A stretch of DNA of 64,000 nt from Brassica napus (Eukaryota > Streptophyta > Magnoliopsida > Brassicales > Brassicaceae): contig NC_063450.1 in NCBI RefSeq assembly GCF_020379485.1, positions 26,202,137 to 26,266,136 of the forward strand, in the 5' to 3' direction. The notes under the pieces are model-generated. The model worked only from the letters and a program-made list of their open reading frames with translations, was not told where the DNA came from and searched no databases. Shown piece after piece: positions 47,670 to 59,561 of the stretch (the first letter of the stretch is position 1; each line of letters opens with the position of its first letter). A program made the position numbers and the translations under genes.

Positions 47670-50297
47670 TTAGACAAACTTGATTTTGTCATTTGGCCAT
47701 GCCACAACCGAACCCATTGCATCAGATATGTATTCAATCTCTGAATTTGGCCTCCAGACTTTTGCATCACCGATCTTAGCCACATCAATCCACACCTTGC
47801 TTGCATTTGGACCTAGGGGTACAAAGTGGCACAACTCATTCGGATCCGTTGAAGCTACCCTTCCTTCAGCTACCTTACGTCCAGAGTTGTTGCAATCCAA
47901 GAGAGTGCACTTCTGCTTCGGACTTCTGGTCGAACTAGTGCTGCCTGGACTCTACAACTCAAACAAGATGACAGAAGCAAGTTCCAACATCAATCAAGGA
48001 CGCAACATCAATCATCAGGCAAATAAAAAAATTTAACTTCATGTCAATTACATACCACTGCTTTTTTCTTGGCTGGCTTCGAAGGTGATGCTATTTTCTT
48101 CCCTGCACATTTAGTTGGTGTTACTTCTGTAGCAGGTGTAGGCATGACTTCAACCTTTAGGACTGGCCATGCTATTTTCTCGCTAAGTGCATCACCAATC
48201 AAGAACATATCAGCGGTTGGCCTCCACAAATATGCTTGATCATTGAACACCTTCACTACTTCGACACTAACAGCATTGGGACCCAGAGGTATGTTGTTAA
48301 CCATGTCTTTGGATTTTGAAGAGCACACGAGACCTTCAGCAATGACCTCGTCCTCATCATTGGTCCAATCATATATCTTGCATCTTCGATATTCACCTTC
48401 CTTGCTTTGCTAAAACAAGATTTGAAATTAGAAATTTTAGTAATGATTAGAGATGACTCAATTGTTGTAAGAAGAAAACAAGATTTGAAAATTTACCATA
48501 GATAAATCTTCAGAACAGTTTGGATCCTTATCCAAAATCACTTTATCCATTGGCCAAGATATCTTGTATCCCACAGCTTCATCAAGAGTTAACACATCCG
48601 TAGTAGGCCTCCAGAGTGAAGCTGATGCGCTTAGTGCATACTTAACTACGATAGCCACTGCATTAGGACCAATTGGTATACGACCAATTTTGTACTTCGG
48701 TTCAGCATAGCAGAATTCTCCTTCACCAACAACAACATCCTCTGATTCAATCCAATCCAGTATTTGTACTCTGACTCCTTCTTTGAATCCACCACTACTC
48801 TCAGATGTTTCAGCATCAACATTACTTTTCTGAGAAAAGGCAACGGAAATCGTAAATGTCTTAAAACTAATTGACCAAAGGCAATGAAAAGGATTACCTT
48901 ACTTGGGTCTTTACTCTTTTTTTTCTATATGAAAACAAACATATCTCACTACCATTTTAATCTAACAAGCTGATCTACAATATGTAGATGTTTGACTACT
49001 CTTTTACCATATCATCAGCTAAACGAAGCATTCCTTTGCGGCTGGTGGTGTGAGGAATCTGATTTCTTCTCATCGCTCTGTACTTGTTACTCGTTTCCTA
49101 CAATATAAATATGACATTGATTATATCCATCAGACATGACCTTTAAGGATGAAACTTACTTAGTTGTAGATAACTCACTGTGAAAGATTTGGTAGTCTTA
49201 CTCTTAACCCAAGTGTTCCACAGTTGAAGGGATGGGATGTTGCTCGGTTTTAAAGCTATTCTCTCAGCTGCAGTCTTCGCCACACGTACTTGTGACACCA
49301 GCCTTGACTTCCCAGCCCTCCACACATTTCCCAGCTGCTTGAAAATAACAGCTTTCTGCCACTCTTCTTGCAAGTTAAACTTCCCCTGCATCACAATAAT
49401 CAAGTTAAACATGTTTATAATTTCATCTTGCGGTTAAACAAAACATACTAATATATATACAAACCTGAATTTCTTCCCACATTGTTGCTTTAGTCGCTGC
49501 ATCAAGTTTTCTCCAATCGGCAAGTGTAACCGGAACATGTTCCCTCACAAGAGGACCAAGAAACGACGATAGGGTTACTGAACCAGGTCCAACATGCTCA
49601 CCAATGTCATTGAATGTGACCATAATCTTATCATTGGGATTTTCAGCCACTCTACGCAACTTTGTAGGTCCTCTTTTATTTTTTTTGAAACTTCCTCCCC
49701 TGCTAGCTCAACTCCTTCAGTACTAGGAATCTCATCATCTTGCGCAGTGCCATCTTCTTCCATATCGCGAGCTTCTTCTTCGCAAGCTTCCTCTTCGTTC
49801 CCTTTCTCATTAAGAACTCCATCATCTTCCATATTGGCCGGTTCTTCTTCATTCTCTTTCCCATTGAGATCTCCATCTTCTTCATTCTCTTTCCCATTGA
49901 CATCGCCATCTTCTTCATCCTCTTTCCCATTGACATCCTCTTCATCGTCTTTATCTTCTTCAGACATTGACTTCTCAGCCTGATCATCTTCTACTTCATC
50001 ATCCTGAGCAGGTGTTACATCTTGTACTTCATCATCCTTAGGAGGTGTAACATCTTCTACCCCATCATCGTCAGATGGTGTTACATCTACTATGTAATCA
50101 TCTTCAGCAGCCACTTTCTTGATTCTACTACTTCTTCTCGTTGGCGTTAAAACTAAATTCTTTTTAGGGGAAGTCGTTTTCTTTGCTGTTCTTTTCTTCA
50201 CTTTTAGTTGCGGTGCCTTGTCCTCTTGATCTACTACCTCCAAGCCTTGATTACGTTTACTCCGACGAGAACCAACTTGTCCTCTTGTCTTTGCCAT
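47670..50297 (-). CDS. CACTA tnpA-like accessory protein with three C-terminal modules
   Basis: Accessory DNA-binding protein of the En/Spm group. Exons: 50297-49465, 49386-49179, 49097-49008, 48924-48898, about 48833-48498, 48413-48055, 47952-47670. The N-terminus is basic then strongly acidic with short repeats (DVTPSDDD; NGKEDEEDGDV). A Transposase_24-like core follows (LSSFLGPLVREHVPVTLADW; AKTAAERIALKPSNIPS; RRNQIPHTTSRKGMLRLA). Then three copies of a TNP1/Transposase_23-like module, one per exon, each with (I/V)P(I/L)GPNA, then WRP, then W(A/S)W-like text ending WPxxKV. The frame breaks once at an A8 run (plus strand about 49679-49686); one more A or a -1 slip restores it. The 5' leader (50330-50490) has tandem AATCGAAACC words. 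Confidence 0.82.
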
Positions 50298-50955
50298 TTC
50301 TGAAACTGATAAACAAATCCAAAATCAAATCAAGCCATTAGATCAAAAAATCTAAACCCAAAATCAAATCGAAACCTTCAATCATATTCAAAATCAAACT
50401 GAAACCCACAATCATATTCAAAACCTAATCGAAACCCACAATCATATTCAAAACCTAATCGAAACCTAATCGAAACCCACAATCAAAATCGAATCATGTG
50501 TTAACGCGGACATGCATGTGAAAAGAGATTTGAATCAAAGAGAAACCCAAAATCAAAGAGATTCGACTCGAGAGAACCAGTCTCTATTCTAAACTCAGAA
50601 TCAAATCGAAACTCATACCAATTGAAGCTTCGACTCGAGAGAACTCTGAAGAACTTCGATGAGTCGGTTTTGATTTTGAGGAATGTGAAGAGAGTGAAGT
50701 GAAGAGAATGAAGTCTCGGTTTCGATTAATACTTAAGTTATTTTTAATATATTTTTTCATATACGATAGCATTTAGTTTTTGATTTGCAATGGTAAGGCG
50801 CCTCCACTTACCAAATTAACGCGGCTGAATTATTTTATTTTCCCGCGACTACAAAGATAGCTTATACATTTCAAAAACGCTATTATAAAGGCCCGTGTTT
50901 ATATACAATAGCAGAGAAGCAAAAAACGCTATGCTACGACGCTATTAATACCCAC

Positions 50956-52416
50956 ATAACCATCCCAGACATGGAGATAAGGCCGGCCGGCTCTACGGTA
51001 CAGGTACCAAACAATGTAGCTTGGGACGCCAAGCTGCAAAGTATTAAAGGTCCTGATAATAATGAATCTCAATCGATTATATCATGTTTGGAACATAATG
51101 GAACCAATAAGGAATGTCGACATAAGATGATTTATTTGCATACAAGGTAGCACTTGAATTTATGAATATAAGCGAGGATCATGAACCCACGTCAATATAA
51201 GAGTGTGCACTCGTAGATTAGATTGGATTGAATGGAAACGTGGAGTTAAATAGTTTAAGGAAGAAATGTGTATTTGGCCATATGATTAAGACGTCATATG
51301 ATGTTAAAACCAGTGGATATAAATGGGTCTTGTGAGGAATAGAAATCGTGAGATATAAAGCTGATGTTGCACAAGGATTCTCACAAAGACCGGTAATAGA
51401 TTATTGGGAGACATACTCCCATGTGGTGGATGCAACTACTTTTAGATTTCTTATAAGTCTGGCTATATAAGAGAGAAAATTAGACTTGCAGGAAGTTGAT
51501 GTAGTGACTGCATATTTATATGGTCCACTGGATAATAAAAGTACTAGAGGGTATTGAGCTGAAAGTACAGCAAGTTCTCGAGAACAATATTGATAATCAT
51601 CAAAGTATATGATCTGAATATCCTAAGAACCTCTGGATACAATTTCCCAAATAGTTGAATATCTCAAGAAAGAGTTTGAGATGAAAGATCTTGGAAAACA
51701 AAGTTTTGTTTGGGATTACAGCTTGAGTACATTAACAATGAAGTCCTTGTGCATCAAATAGTATATACAGAAAAGGGTACTCAAGAGATTTAATATGAAC
51801 CAGTCTCACCCATTATCTAGTACATGGGCGTTAGATCACTTGTTTTGGACACTGATCCATTCAGTCCAAAGGTGGACGATAAAGAAGTCCATTTAGTCCT
51901 GAGATGGACGATGCAAAAGTCTTGTTTTAGATACTGATCTGTTTAGTCCATAAGAAGGACGATGAAGAAGCCTTTGATTTTTGTTTATTTTATACTAACC
52001 AGCCCAAAGAGGGGTTATTTGGTTTTGTTAATTTGTTTTTCAGACAGATTATGTTTTACACATGGTGGTACACGCATATCACAGCAACATCATCCAAGAT
52101 TTCGTGTGTGTGTATTTGAGGTCGATGACTCAATATGTTCGATCAGATTGTGGCATGGCCGATGGTAAAGAAGAACCAACTATCATGTTCGAGGACGAAG
52201 CATATTCTGCCCAAGATCTTCATCACCCACGGATTGCAGAAAATTGGAGAGGTCTAAAGGACCTTCAGTAATGTCCAAATCAGGGGGAGTAATGTGTGTT
52301 GTACTTTTTTTCCTTCACCATAGTATTGTCCCAATTGAGTTTTCCTGGTAAGATTTTAATGAGGCAACATTAAAGCACATTACAAGCTCTAAATGGTTAT
52401 GGCATCTAAGGGGGAG
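50956..52416 (+). pseudogene. Copia B pol, reverse transcriptase and RNase H part
   Basis: Continues copia B after the CACTA insertion. It can be followed by eye against relic A: the CCAAACAATGTAGCTTGGGA block (51008), reverse-transcriptase residues AQGFSQRPVIDYWETYSHVV in shifting frames near 51370-51420, LDLQEVDVVTAYLYGPLD near 51480-51530, and the RNase H end (MFEDEAYSAQ, 52178). Stops and frame shifts are frequent. Confidence 0.75.
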
Positions 52417-52558
52417 ACTTATGAACCAAATTGTGGATGGCTCATAACCAAGAGATTATGATTTGTAATTTTTCCATTTATCTATAACGGTGTAATCTCA
52501 TATATAAGGAACCTCTATGTTATGAATAAAGATAGACTTTTCCATTACTTTTATAACA
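52417..52558 (+). repeat. 3' LTR of copia B
   Basis: ACTTATGAACC to TTTTATAACA, nearly the same as the 5' LTR with a few substitutions, then the AAAGC duplication. Confidence 0.85.
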
Positions 52559-53554
52559 AAAGCCCAATATTACCTTGACCTACAATTCAAGAATAATATT
52601 TATCGCGTATACCTCTGTATATCTTTCTAATAAATATCGTAAACCCTAACTACTCTGTATATAAGGAACACGTGAGTAGAGTTTCATTCACATCTCTACA
52701 GCCTCTAAAACCCTGAAACCTATACCTGGGAGAATTATGACTGCTATCAGTTCTGTATAAACCATCCAACTCAATCTGGCCTAATGATTGAGATGACACT
52801 AACGTGAATGTCTCTTAATCTTCACCTTGTAGAATAATATAAATGTTTACTTTGGCTATTCTAGCTCCATGCATAGCAAGCTGAACCAACCCACATTTAC
52901 AATCCCATTCTATATTCGATGCAGTTCTTCTTAATAAATTTTGAGCTTGAAATTTTTATTTGTTACATCTATTAATTTTCAATACGAGCATATGATAGAT
53001 AAATACTGACAGATAACTTTCCCAAAAATAACATGCACACTCATAAAGTGTGTTGCTTATAGAGCTCTAGCCCATAATTTAAATGAATATACTAGCGTTT
53101 TACTACTGCAGATGTTGTTTAATGTGTTCTAAGATTATGACGAATTGAGTGGGGAGAAGGTAAACTATATTTATTTGCACTCTTTGCTATTCATAACTTT
53201 TAGTTTGTCTACCAAATTGAAATGAAAGTATGCATGTACAAATTTTTTTCTTCAACTATTATCTAGATTTGATTTTATTTTGCATGCTTTTATAAATTAT
53301 AATATGAAACAATTGGTTTGACATCGGGATTCTCTAAAATTCATATAACAAGTTTTTTTTTAACTGAGAAAAAAACGAAAGTATTTTAACCAAACCAAAA
53401 TTAATATCGATTTGGAATTGTAGTTATATATATAGGAGATTAAAAACCTAAAAACCCGATACGAAACTAAATAGACATCCAGATTGAACATCATTAATTT
53501 CTTATTAACAAAATAAATAATTTCATTCCGCGCAAGAGGCGGGTTACTACCTAG

Positions 53555-55043
53555 TAAAAAGTAAAAATCTTGTAAATACCAAATTCATAATTTGAATGAA
53601 TTCTATGATCCCCCAACCCTCACATGAATTGTTTGTTCCCTCCCATATCTTTGCTTAATTTGCATGGGACACAGCTCAGTATACAGTATACAGATTGGAT
53701 CAACAACAGAATGAATCTAGAAAATAACATTAAAGCAAATATAGAAGAACTACAAAAGCTTGGCTTAGGTGGAAAGGGTAAAAGATTATGAGACTTCTGT
53801 TTTTTTTCTTGGTTATGTGATACTTCTGATTATAAAATATTATCTCATTTTATAGAAGTAAAAATATGATGTGTGCATGTCGATAAAACTATAATCTAAA
53901 TAAATTAAAGACTAAATCCCATGCATAAGTTAACCTGAAACTAAGAGGGTCATGATAAGCATTAAAATCATACAGTTAATAGATAAACTATTTTTCTACA
54001 TCCATAAATACCCATTCCCTTGTCTCAGTTGTCCTTAAACACTAGTGTATTTTTTTTTTTGCCGAGACATGAGGCTCGAAGAAAATGCGAGAAATAAGAA
54101 ATTGGAGAAAGTGGATACCTATGAAGATAAGTTTACGGAGGGCATGTATGCACATGTACTCTCTCTTATCCTGGTTCACATACATTGTTGGGACAATTTG
54201 TCTGTGCATCTTCTATCAACTCTTGTCTGTGCATCTTCTATCAACTCTTGTCTGTGCATCTTCTATCAAGCCAAAGGGCGTCTGTGCATCTTCTATCAAC
54301 TCTTGTCTCTTCTAAAAATCACTAGCATCATATACTTCAACTATCATGTTGTGAATTAAGAATATGTTTGATCAGTTAATAATCCAAGTTGGCTTTTACT
54401 CAGCTAGATTTCACAAGTAGATTTCATATTCTTCTACTACCTAAACGTACATGTAATCTTTATTACTTTTAAAGATAAGAATCTGTTAAAGTATTTACTA
54501 GGGTCAATGAGATTCTTTTGCTTTACCAACATCATATTTAAATAAGACAAGACAAAAATTCAATTGGATCCCATATGAACAGAATAAATATGGAAGCGCA
54601 CAGTAAAAACAGTACGACGATTGTTATCTTTTTGGCGGTATATTGTGGATAAATTTTCTACAGTACATACATAAGGTACGCTCACTATCACCTGCATGTT
54701 ATAATTTAACCTAAATTGATATACAATTATGTTTTCGTAACTACCGCAAATACGATTTCCTCTTTACCTTTGACCTATTTGTTAATAATATTATTGGTCT
54801 TTTGATAATATTTAAAGGTCCCCAGATATTAAAAGGGCAGACTAGTCGGTAGGAAGACAAGTTAATCTAATACGCAAAACACTAATACACCATATATAGT
54901 CTTAACTATTGAGTAAGTCTTAACTCTTGAGTAAGTTAAAAAAGCAAGGTTTAAGATGATTAACAAAGGCTAATCACGGTTTAAAATAACGCTCAATGCT
55001 TTAGATACATATAATAACACAATACAAACATTGTAAAGGTAAC
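53555..55043. other. Intergenic region left of the FLZ gene
   Basis: No gene recognised. It should include the 3' UTR of the FLZ gene at the right end. A 25-bp minisatellite lies at 54201-54305. Confidence 0.5.
54201..54305 (+). repeat. 25-bp minisatellite, four units
   Basis: Unit TCTGTGCATCTTCTATCAAC followed by TCTTG, at 54201, 54226, 54251 and 54281. The third unit ends in a variant (AAGCCAAAGGGCG) and is 30 bp. Confidence 0.9.
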
Positions 55044-55766
55044 CTACACGGCGGCGGAAAGTCTCTCTCCTTTGCCGGATCCGGCGCCGACAACGAAGGT
55101 AGACCTCACCAAACTCTTCTCTTTCTTCTCGTCCACCGTAATCTGCTGCTGTCTGCACTCTAAGCTACAAAACGCCCCATCTCCCCTGCTTAAATTATAC
55201 CAATTAAAATCGTTAATTCCTTATTAATTACATCCAAAACCACTAGGTTAGCTTAATTATATATGAACGATTAAGTGAAAAGGTAATTTCACGCAAATAT
55301 GAATACTTATACCAATTTAAATCGTTAATTGTTTATTAAATATTTAAATCCGTCTAAAACCATTAGGTTAAGCTTAACTAATGATTAAGTAGAAAGATAA
55401 TTTCACATAAATATGTGAAAGAAATAAATACCTATACATATAGATGTCTCGGCGAGGAACAAGAAGGCGTTTACAGAGGGAGCAGGATCTCAGAAAATCT
55501 GCTCGGGCGTGAGTGGAGTGATCTGCTGAGTGTCTCCTCTGTGTACCTCTCGGTGAGACCGTCGCTAAGAGCCGTTGATCTAACAGTCCATGATGAACCT
55601 GGCGCTGTTCATCACCGGTCACTAGCTTACCTTTCGGATTACTCAACATCTGAACTTGATGATCGGACGGCTCCTCTGGCTCGTTAGGTAAGTTCAAGTC
55701 GAACTTTATCTCCGACAGACTCGTCGTTCTCTTTATCTGTGGTCTCTGTCTCTTCCCTAACAACAT
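55044..55766 (-). CDS. FCS-like zinc finger (FLZ, DUF581) protein
   Basis: A 158-residue plant FLZ protein; this family docks SnRK1 kinase and other regulators. Exons 55766-55432 and 55185-55044 join in frame (Tyr, then Arg split across the junction), with a 246-bp intron. The finger is C95-x2-C98-x19-C118-x3-C122, reading SCSLCKR before and [10 protein letters not shown] after the intron, within the FLZ length. The N-terminal half is low-complexity with a Leu-rich stretch ([14 protein letters not shown]). The C-terminal tail is Gly/Ala-rich. By recall it matches Arabidopsis At1g22160 (FLZ5), which neighbours the mutase and Sec14 genes there. It looks intact. A MITE lies about 300 bp upstream. 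Confidence 0.88.
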
Positions 55767-56060
55767 CTTATTCTTGTTTTTTGATTTTTTGTTCCTCTCT
55801 TTTTTAGGGTTTATGCTCTGAGTGAACAGAGAAAAAGCTTAAGAAAAAGTGGGAGGAAGTGAAAGAGAAGACTAAAGAAGATAAAAGAAGAGCCATAAAC
55901 TGAGGAGTAAATCTGAACCATTGATTGTTTCTGATCTGATTCTTTTTTCCCATCATGTTGACGACACGTCATGATTCGGATTCTTATTCGTTATTATTAC
56001 ATTTGTCGTGTTTCACAAAATATTTTGCATTTTTTTTCAATTATTTCGTCTAACTTCTAA
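55767..56060. promoter_or_regulatory. FLZ upstream region
   Basis: Region just upstream of the FLZ start on the minus strand, containing the 5' leader and proximal promoter. No specific element is identified beyond AG/CT-rich leader text at 55790-55890. Confidence 0.4.
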
Positions 56061-56305
56061 TACTCCCTCTGTTCCCTCCGTTTTTTTCATGTAGGTAGTT
56101 TTAAGTCACAAATATTAAAAAAATTTATTAATTTTTTTAAAAGTAGCATTTGATATATAAATGAAATGTAGTTAAATCAATATATATTATTTGAGTGGTT
56201 ACACTATACCTAATAAAAGTAAAAATTACTTAAAATTATAAAAACTACTTATATTTTGAAACAAATAAATTTTACTTAAACTACTTACAATAAAAAACAG
56301 GAATA
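56061..56305. mobile_element. Stowaway-like MITE upstream of the FLZ gene
   Basis: Left end TACTCCCTCTGTTCCCTCCG and right end complement TATTCCTGTTTTTTATTG form imperfect inverted repeats sharing GTAGTTTTAAGT-like text further in. TA at each border. AT-rich, no coding. Confidence 0.65.
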
Positions 56306-56519
56306 TAATTTCTAAAAAAGAAAGTCGAAAATATTGGTTTTTAGTTCCCAAGAGCATGATTAACCCTGTAACTCCTTATGGTTTTCTTATTTTTTTAGTT
56401 TTTTTTTTTTTTTTTGTCCGACTAAATAAAAAAAAGAGAGAACCAATTGCGGATCACCACGTATCAGTGGGACCCGCGAACAGTACAAGAAACACCCTAA
56501 AACCATTTCTTATTTCATA
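56306..56519. other. AT-rich spacer
   Basis: Holds a T-rich run (56391-56415) and a GC-richer tail with GGGACCCGCGAACAGTAC. No gene seen. Confidence 0.4.
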
Positions 56520-58892
56520 CTAGGGTCGGCCCGTCCTACGGACGGGATATAATTTACTTGTAATCAAGATTATTATTTTTATATGATTTGTGGTTTGTGT
56601 TTTAGTTTTACATTTGCAAGAGATGTATATGAGATATATTATTTTCTTAAATTTTAAATTAACCAAAAAAAAACTAATTTTTACTATTAGCATAATCTCT
56701 CTCTCTATATATATATATATTTGAAACTATTGTTTTTCATATCGTATTAGTTCTAGTTGTTTTTATCCAAAATTGGAGGTGCGGTTGGACAAATTTTCTT
56801 TCAAATGTGTCAACGCTGTGATTGTTTTTTTATTAGGTTAGCATGTGTCATTTGTGGAGAAGAGAGTACATATGTTATGGGAAGTGAGTGTTCTAAATAA
56901 GGCATAAGTTAGTGTTTGGACAAAATTACAACGCTTCAATTTCATGTAAGAACATGTTTAGTATTCCACACTCAGCTCATTCGTCCACCGTCCTCATTTT
57001 ATTGCGATATATGCAGACTCAAACTTGGAAGTATAATAAGAAAAATGCATTCTATTTATATATCAAAACTCAGCCAATTTTGGAGACACAGAAGCAACCA
57101 AGTTAAATAGAATTCACAATCCAGTAGCCGGTACGGGAAATATGTAATTGAAATATACTCACAAATCACAATCATGCATACTCACACAGGATTATATATC
57201 CATAAGTGTCTGCACTAACTGTTGTATCATTGAGATCAGGGCTAACACCCTTTTAGGGAGCCACAGTAATGAAAAATCAACACCAAAATGTTGAAAATTA
57301 TTATGAGCTAAAGATAAATAGATCTTTTAAGAAAAAGTTCACTAAAAAAGTTATCTTCCTTCTTCTATCTTCTTCCTCTTTTCTCTTCTTTTCTGTTTAT
57401 TCTGTTTCTCATCTCATTTTTTATGTTTCTTATCACTTTTCTGTCACAATCCGTCAAGTACAACGATGGGCTTAACAAATCTTTTTCATCACCTTTTTGT
57501 GTTGTTTATTAAGAGAAATGAACTGATGATTTTCTTAGAAGAAAACCTTCATATTTATAATGGAGGATAACATAAAGAAATGAATGAGGAGATTCATTGA
57601 ATGCGAGATCGTGTGAGAAGTAGAGAGTAGGTATTAATGTGAATGTTAATGAAGATGCATGAACCAAGTTAATTTCCGCAATGGCTCCAGATTAAAGAAG
57701 CATATTCGGCTTCCGACTGACATTGATCGGAATCGTTCGTCACCGGTGAAACCGTTGGATTTCTATTGACAGTTGACTGAACGGAAATTGTTGCTCGACA
57801 GCCACTTTCCCTAAGTTTCATATACCGTTTTTATTTTTATTTTAGAGAATATGTATTTGGACCGTAGTAAACACATAAAACCCATTAAATTCAAGAATTA
57901 ATGAAACATTGACTTTTGATTGACCGTGACACGTGTCGGCTTCTCAAGACTCGAATTAGTGATGTGTCCGCCTATGTGGACAGCCTCGGAGTGAAGGAAA
58001 CCCTTCTTTATATATATAGTATAGTATACTCACAAATCACAATCATGCATACTCACACATGATTATATATCCATAAGTGTTTGTACTAACTGTTGTATCC
58101 TTGAGATCAAGGCCAACAACCTTTTAGGGAGCCACAGTAATGAAAAATCAACACCAAGATGTTGGAAATTATTATGAGCTAAAGATAAATAGATCTTTTA
58201 AAAAAAAGTTCACTAAAAAAAGTTATCTCATTTCTTCTATCTTTTTCCTCTTTTCTCTTTTCTCTTTTTATTCTGTTTCTCATCTCATTTTTTCTGTTTC
58301 TTATCACTTTTCTGTCACAATCCGTCAAGTACAACGATGAGCTTAACAAAACTTTTTCATCATCTTTTTGTGTTGTTTATTAAGAGAAATGAACTGGTGA
58401 TTTTCTTGGAAGAAAACTTTCATATTTATAATGGAGGATTAACACAAAGAAATGAATGAAGAGATTCATTGAATGTCAGATCGTGTGAGAAGTAGAGAGT
58501 AGGTATTAATGTGAATGTTAATGAAGATGCATGAACCAAATTAATTTCCGTAACGGCTCCAGATTAAAGAAGTCTATTCGGCTTCCGACTGACATTGATC
58601 GGAATCGTTCGTCACCGGTGAAACCGTTGGATTTCTATTGACAGTTGACTTAACGGGAATTGTTGTTCGACGGTCACTTTCCCTAAGTTTCGTATACCGT
58701 TTTTTTTGTTTTTTTAGAGAAGATGTATTTGGACCGTAGCAAACACATAAAACCCATTAAATTCAAGAATTAATGAAACATTGACTTTCGATTGACCGTG
58801 ACACGTGTCGGCTTCTCAAGACTCGAATTAGTGACGTGTCCGCCTATGTGAACAGTTTAGGAGTGAAGAAAACCCTTCTTTATATATATAGA
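56520..58892 (-). mobile_element. Non-autonomous Helitron with duplicated 5' end
   Basis: On the minus strand the 3' end is CCCGTCCGTAGGACGGG hairpin, a short spacer and CTAG followed by T (plus-strand 56519-56545). The 5' end is TCTATATATATAAAGAAGGG preceded by A (plus-strand 58892). An 871-bp unit is directly repeated: 57154-58024 and 58025-58895. Both units end, on the plus strand, in CCCTTCTTTATATATATAG, i.e. each carries a near-complete 5' terminus. No transposition gene. The 60- to 70-residue frames in each unit (from 57269 and 58140) are repeat copies of a T-rich stretch and not convincing genes. Confidence 0.75.
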
Positions 58893-58895
58893 TAG
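57154..58895. repeat. 871-bp direct tandem repeat within the Helitron
   Basis: Two copies aligned over their length with scattered substitutions (for example CACACAGG/CACACATG near the start). More diverged than the Athila duplication at 2745-5631. Confidence 0.88.
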
Positions 58896-59561
58896 ATAGA
58901 TATATCTTTGGAAATCGTTTCTTGTGTTTTTTGGTAGGATCCACCCGCAAAATATGGCTAAGAAACCTCTCTGTATCTGGGCTACCTGGGTCCACTATAC
59001 GTGACTGATATGTCTCTTTGCAATAGTATATAGGCCTCCAACGTTTCACCACTCCCCAAGCCAGTTTCAATATAAATATAAATTGACTTATTTATAAATA
59101 ATAACATTTAAAAATTTATGAGCTAATAAAACTAATATTTGAATATGATAGAAATAAAAAGTTAAACACAGAAAAACGTGAACCAACAATCTTCTTTTGA
59201 TTGGTGCATTGGGGGCACTAGTTTGCAGTACAAACAGAGTGGAACATTGTACAAAAGTGGTCGGTCTCAACGTCCATGATGATTTTAAGACGCCAACCAA
59301 ATACTAGATGACTACTAGATGACTCAACCAAAATAAAAATAACATAAAAAGTTCGTTAATTAAAATAAGGACACCAAAATCATACAATAATACCTTAATC
59401 ATATATACCAAATTTGTCAACACTGTTTTGAGGTTTAATAGTTTAGAAAGAAAACGCACACACAACGATTGCCAAACCTATCTAATTGGTACATAAACCA
59501 CCAAACTAGTTCCTATTGTCTAGAAATGATTAAAGAAACCTGATATATAGACAAGGATGGT
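58893..59561. other. Intergenic spacer
   Basis: No gene recognised; mostly AT-rich with a short GATA run near 58891-58905. Confidence 0.4.

Larger units (their letters stand above)
42338..50954 (-). mobile_element. CACTA (En/Spm) DNA transposon
   Basis: About 8.6 kb with two genes on the minus strand: tnpA-like (50297-47670) first, then tnpD-like (46701-42796). Subterminal repeats of the word AATAGCG/CGCTATT cluster within about 250 bp of each end (42362-42500 and 50760-50950), as expected for sites bound by the accessory protein. The left edge reads ACTACAGGAAATG, close to the CACTACA family end; the right edge is degraded and I cannot place a matching end or a 3-bp duplication with certainty. 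It sits inside copia B pol. Confidence 0.85.
38233..52558 (+). mobile_element. Ty1/copia element B, split by a CACTA transposon
   Basis: Two LTRs of about 142 bp, primer site CGTTATCAGCACGAAAC right after the 5' LTR, gag and pol remnants, purine tract AAGGGGGAG (52408-52416) and target duplication AAAGC (38228-38232 and 52559-52563). The pol region is interrupted between about 42338 and 50955. The two sides rejoin in line with copia relic A (AGGT..ATAAGG..CAGACAT in A). Without the insert the element is about 5.7 kb. Confidence 0.88.
36674..53554 (+). mobile_element. Non-autonomous Helitron, split by copia B
   Basis: A Helitron-like 5' end TCTCTTATATATTAAAAGAG preceded by A lies at 36674, and a Helitron-like 3' end lies at about 53528-53554: hairpin CCGCGCAAGAGGCGGG and CTAG followed by T. 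Between them copia B (38233-52558, own target duplication AAAGC) is inserted. Removing copia B leaves about 2.6 kb of AT-rich DNA without transposition genes. Two similar blocks (GGTTGGTCTCCTTC at about 37087 and 37308) lie inside the left half and could be captured sequence. That both termini belong to one element is inferred from position and orientation. Confidence 0.6.

Noticed and set aside
49594..49983. 129-codon plus-strand frame rich in Ser and Pro
   Set aside because: It is the antisense of the acidic repeat region of the CACTA tnpA-like gene.
57269..58340. Paired small genes at 57269 and 58140
   Set aside because: They are the two copies of the 871-bp Helitron repeat; the frames encode low-complexity Phe/Ser text with no start context or family.
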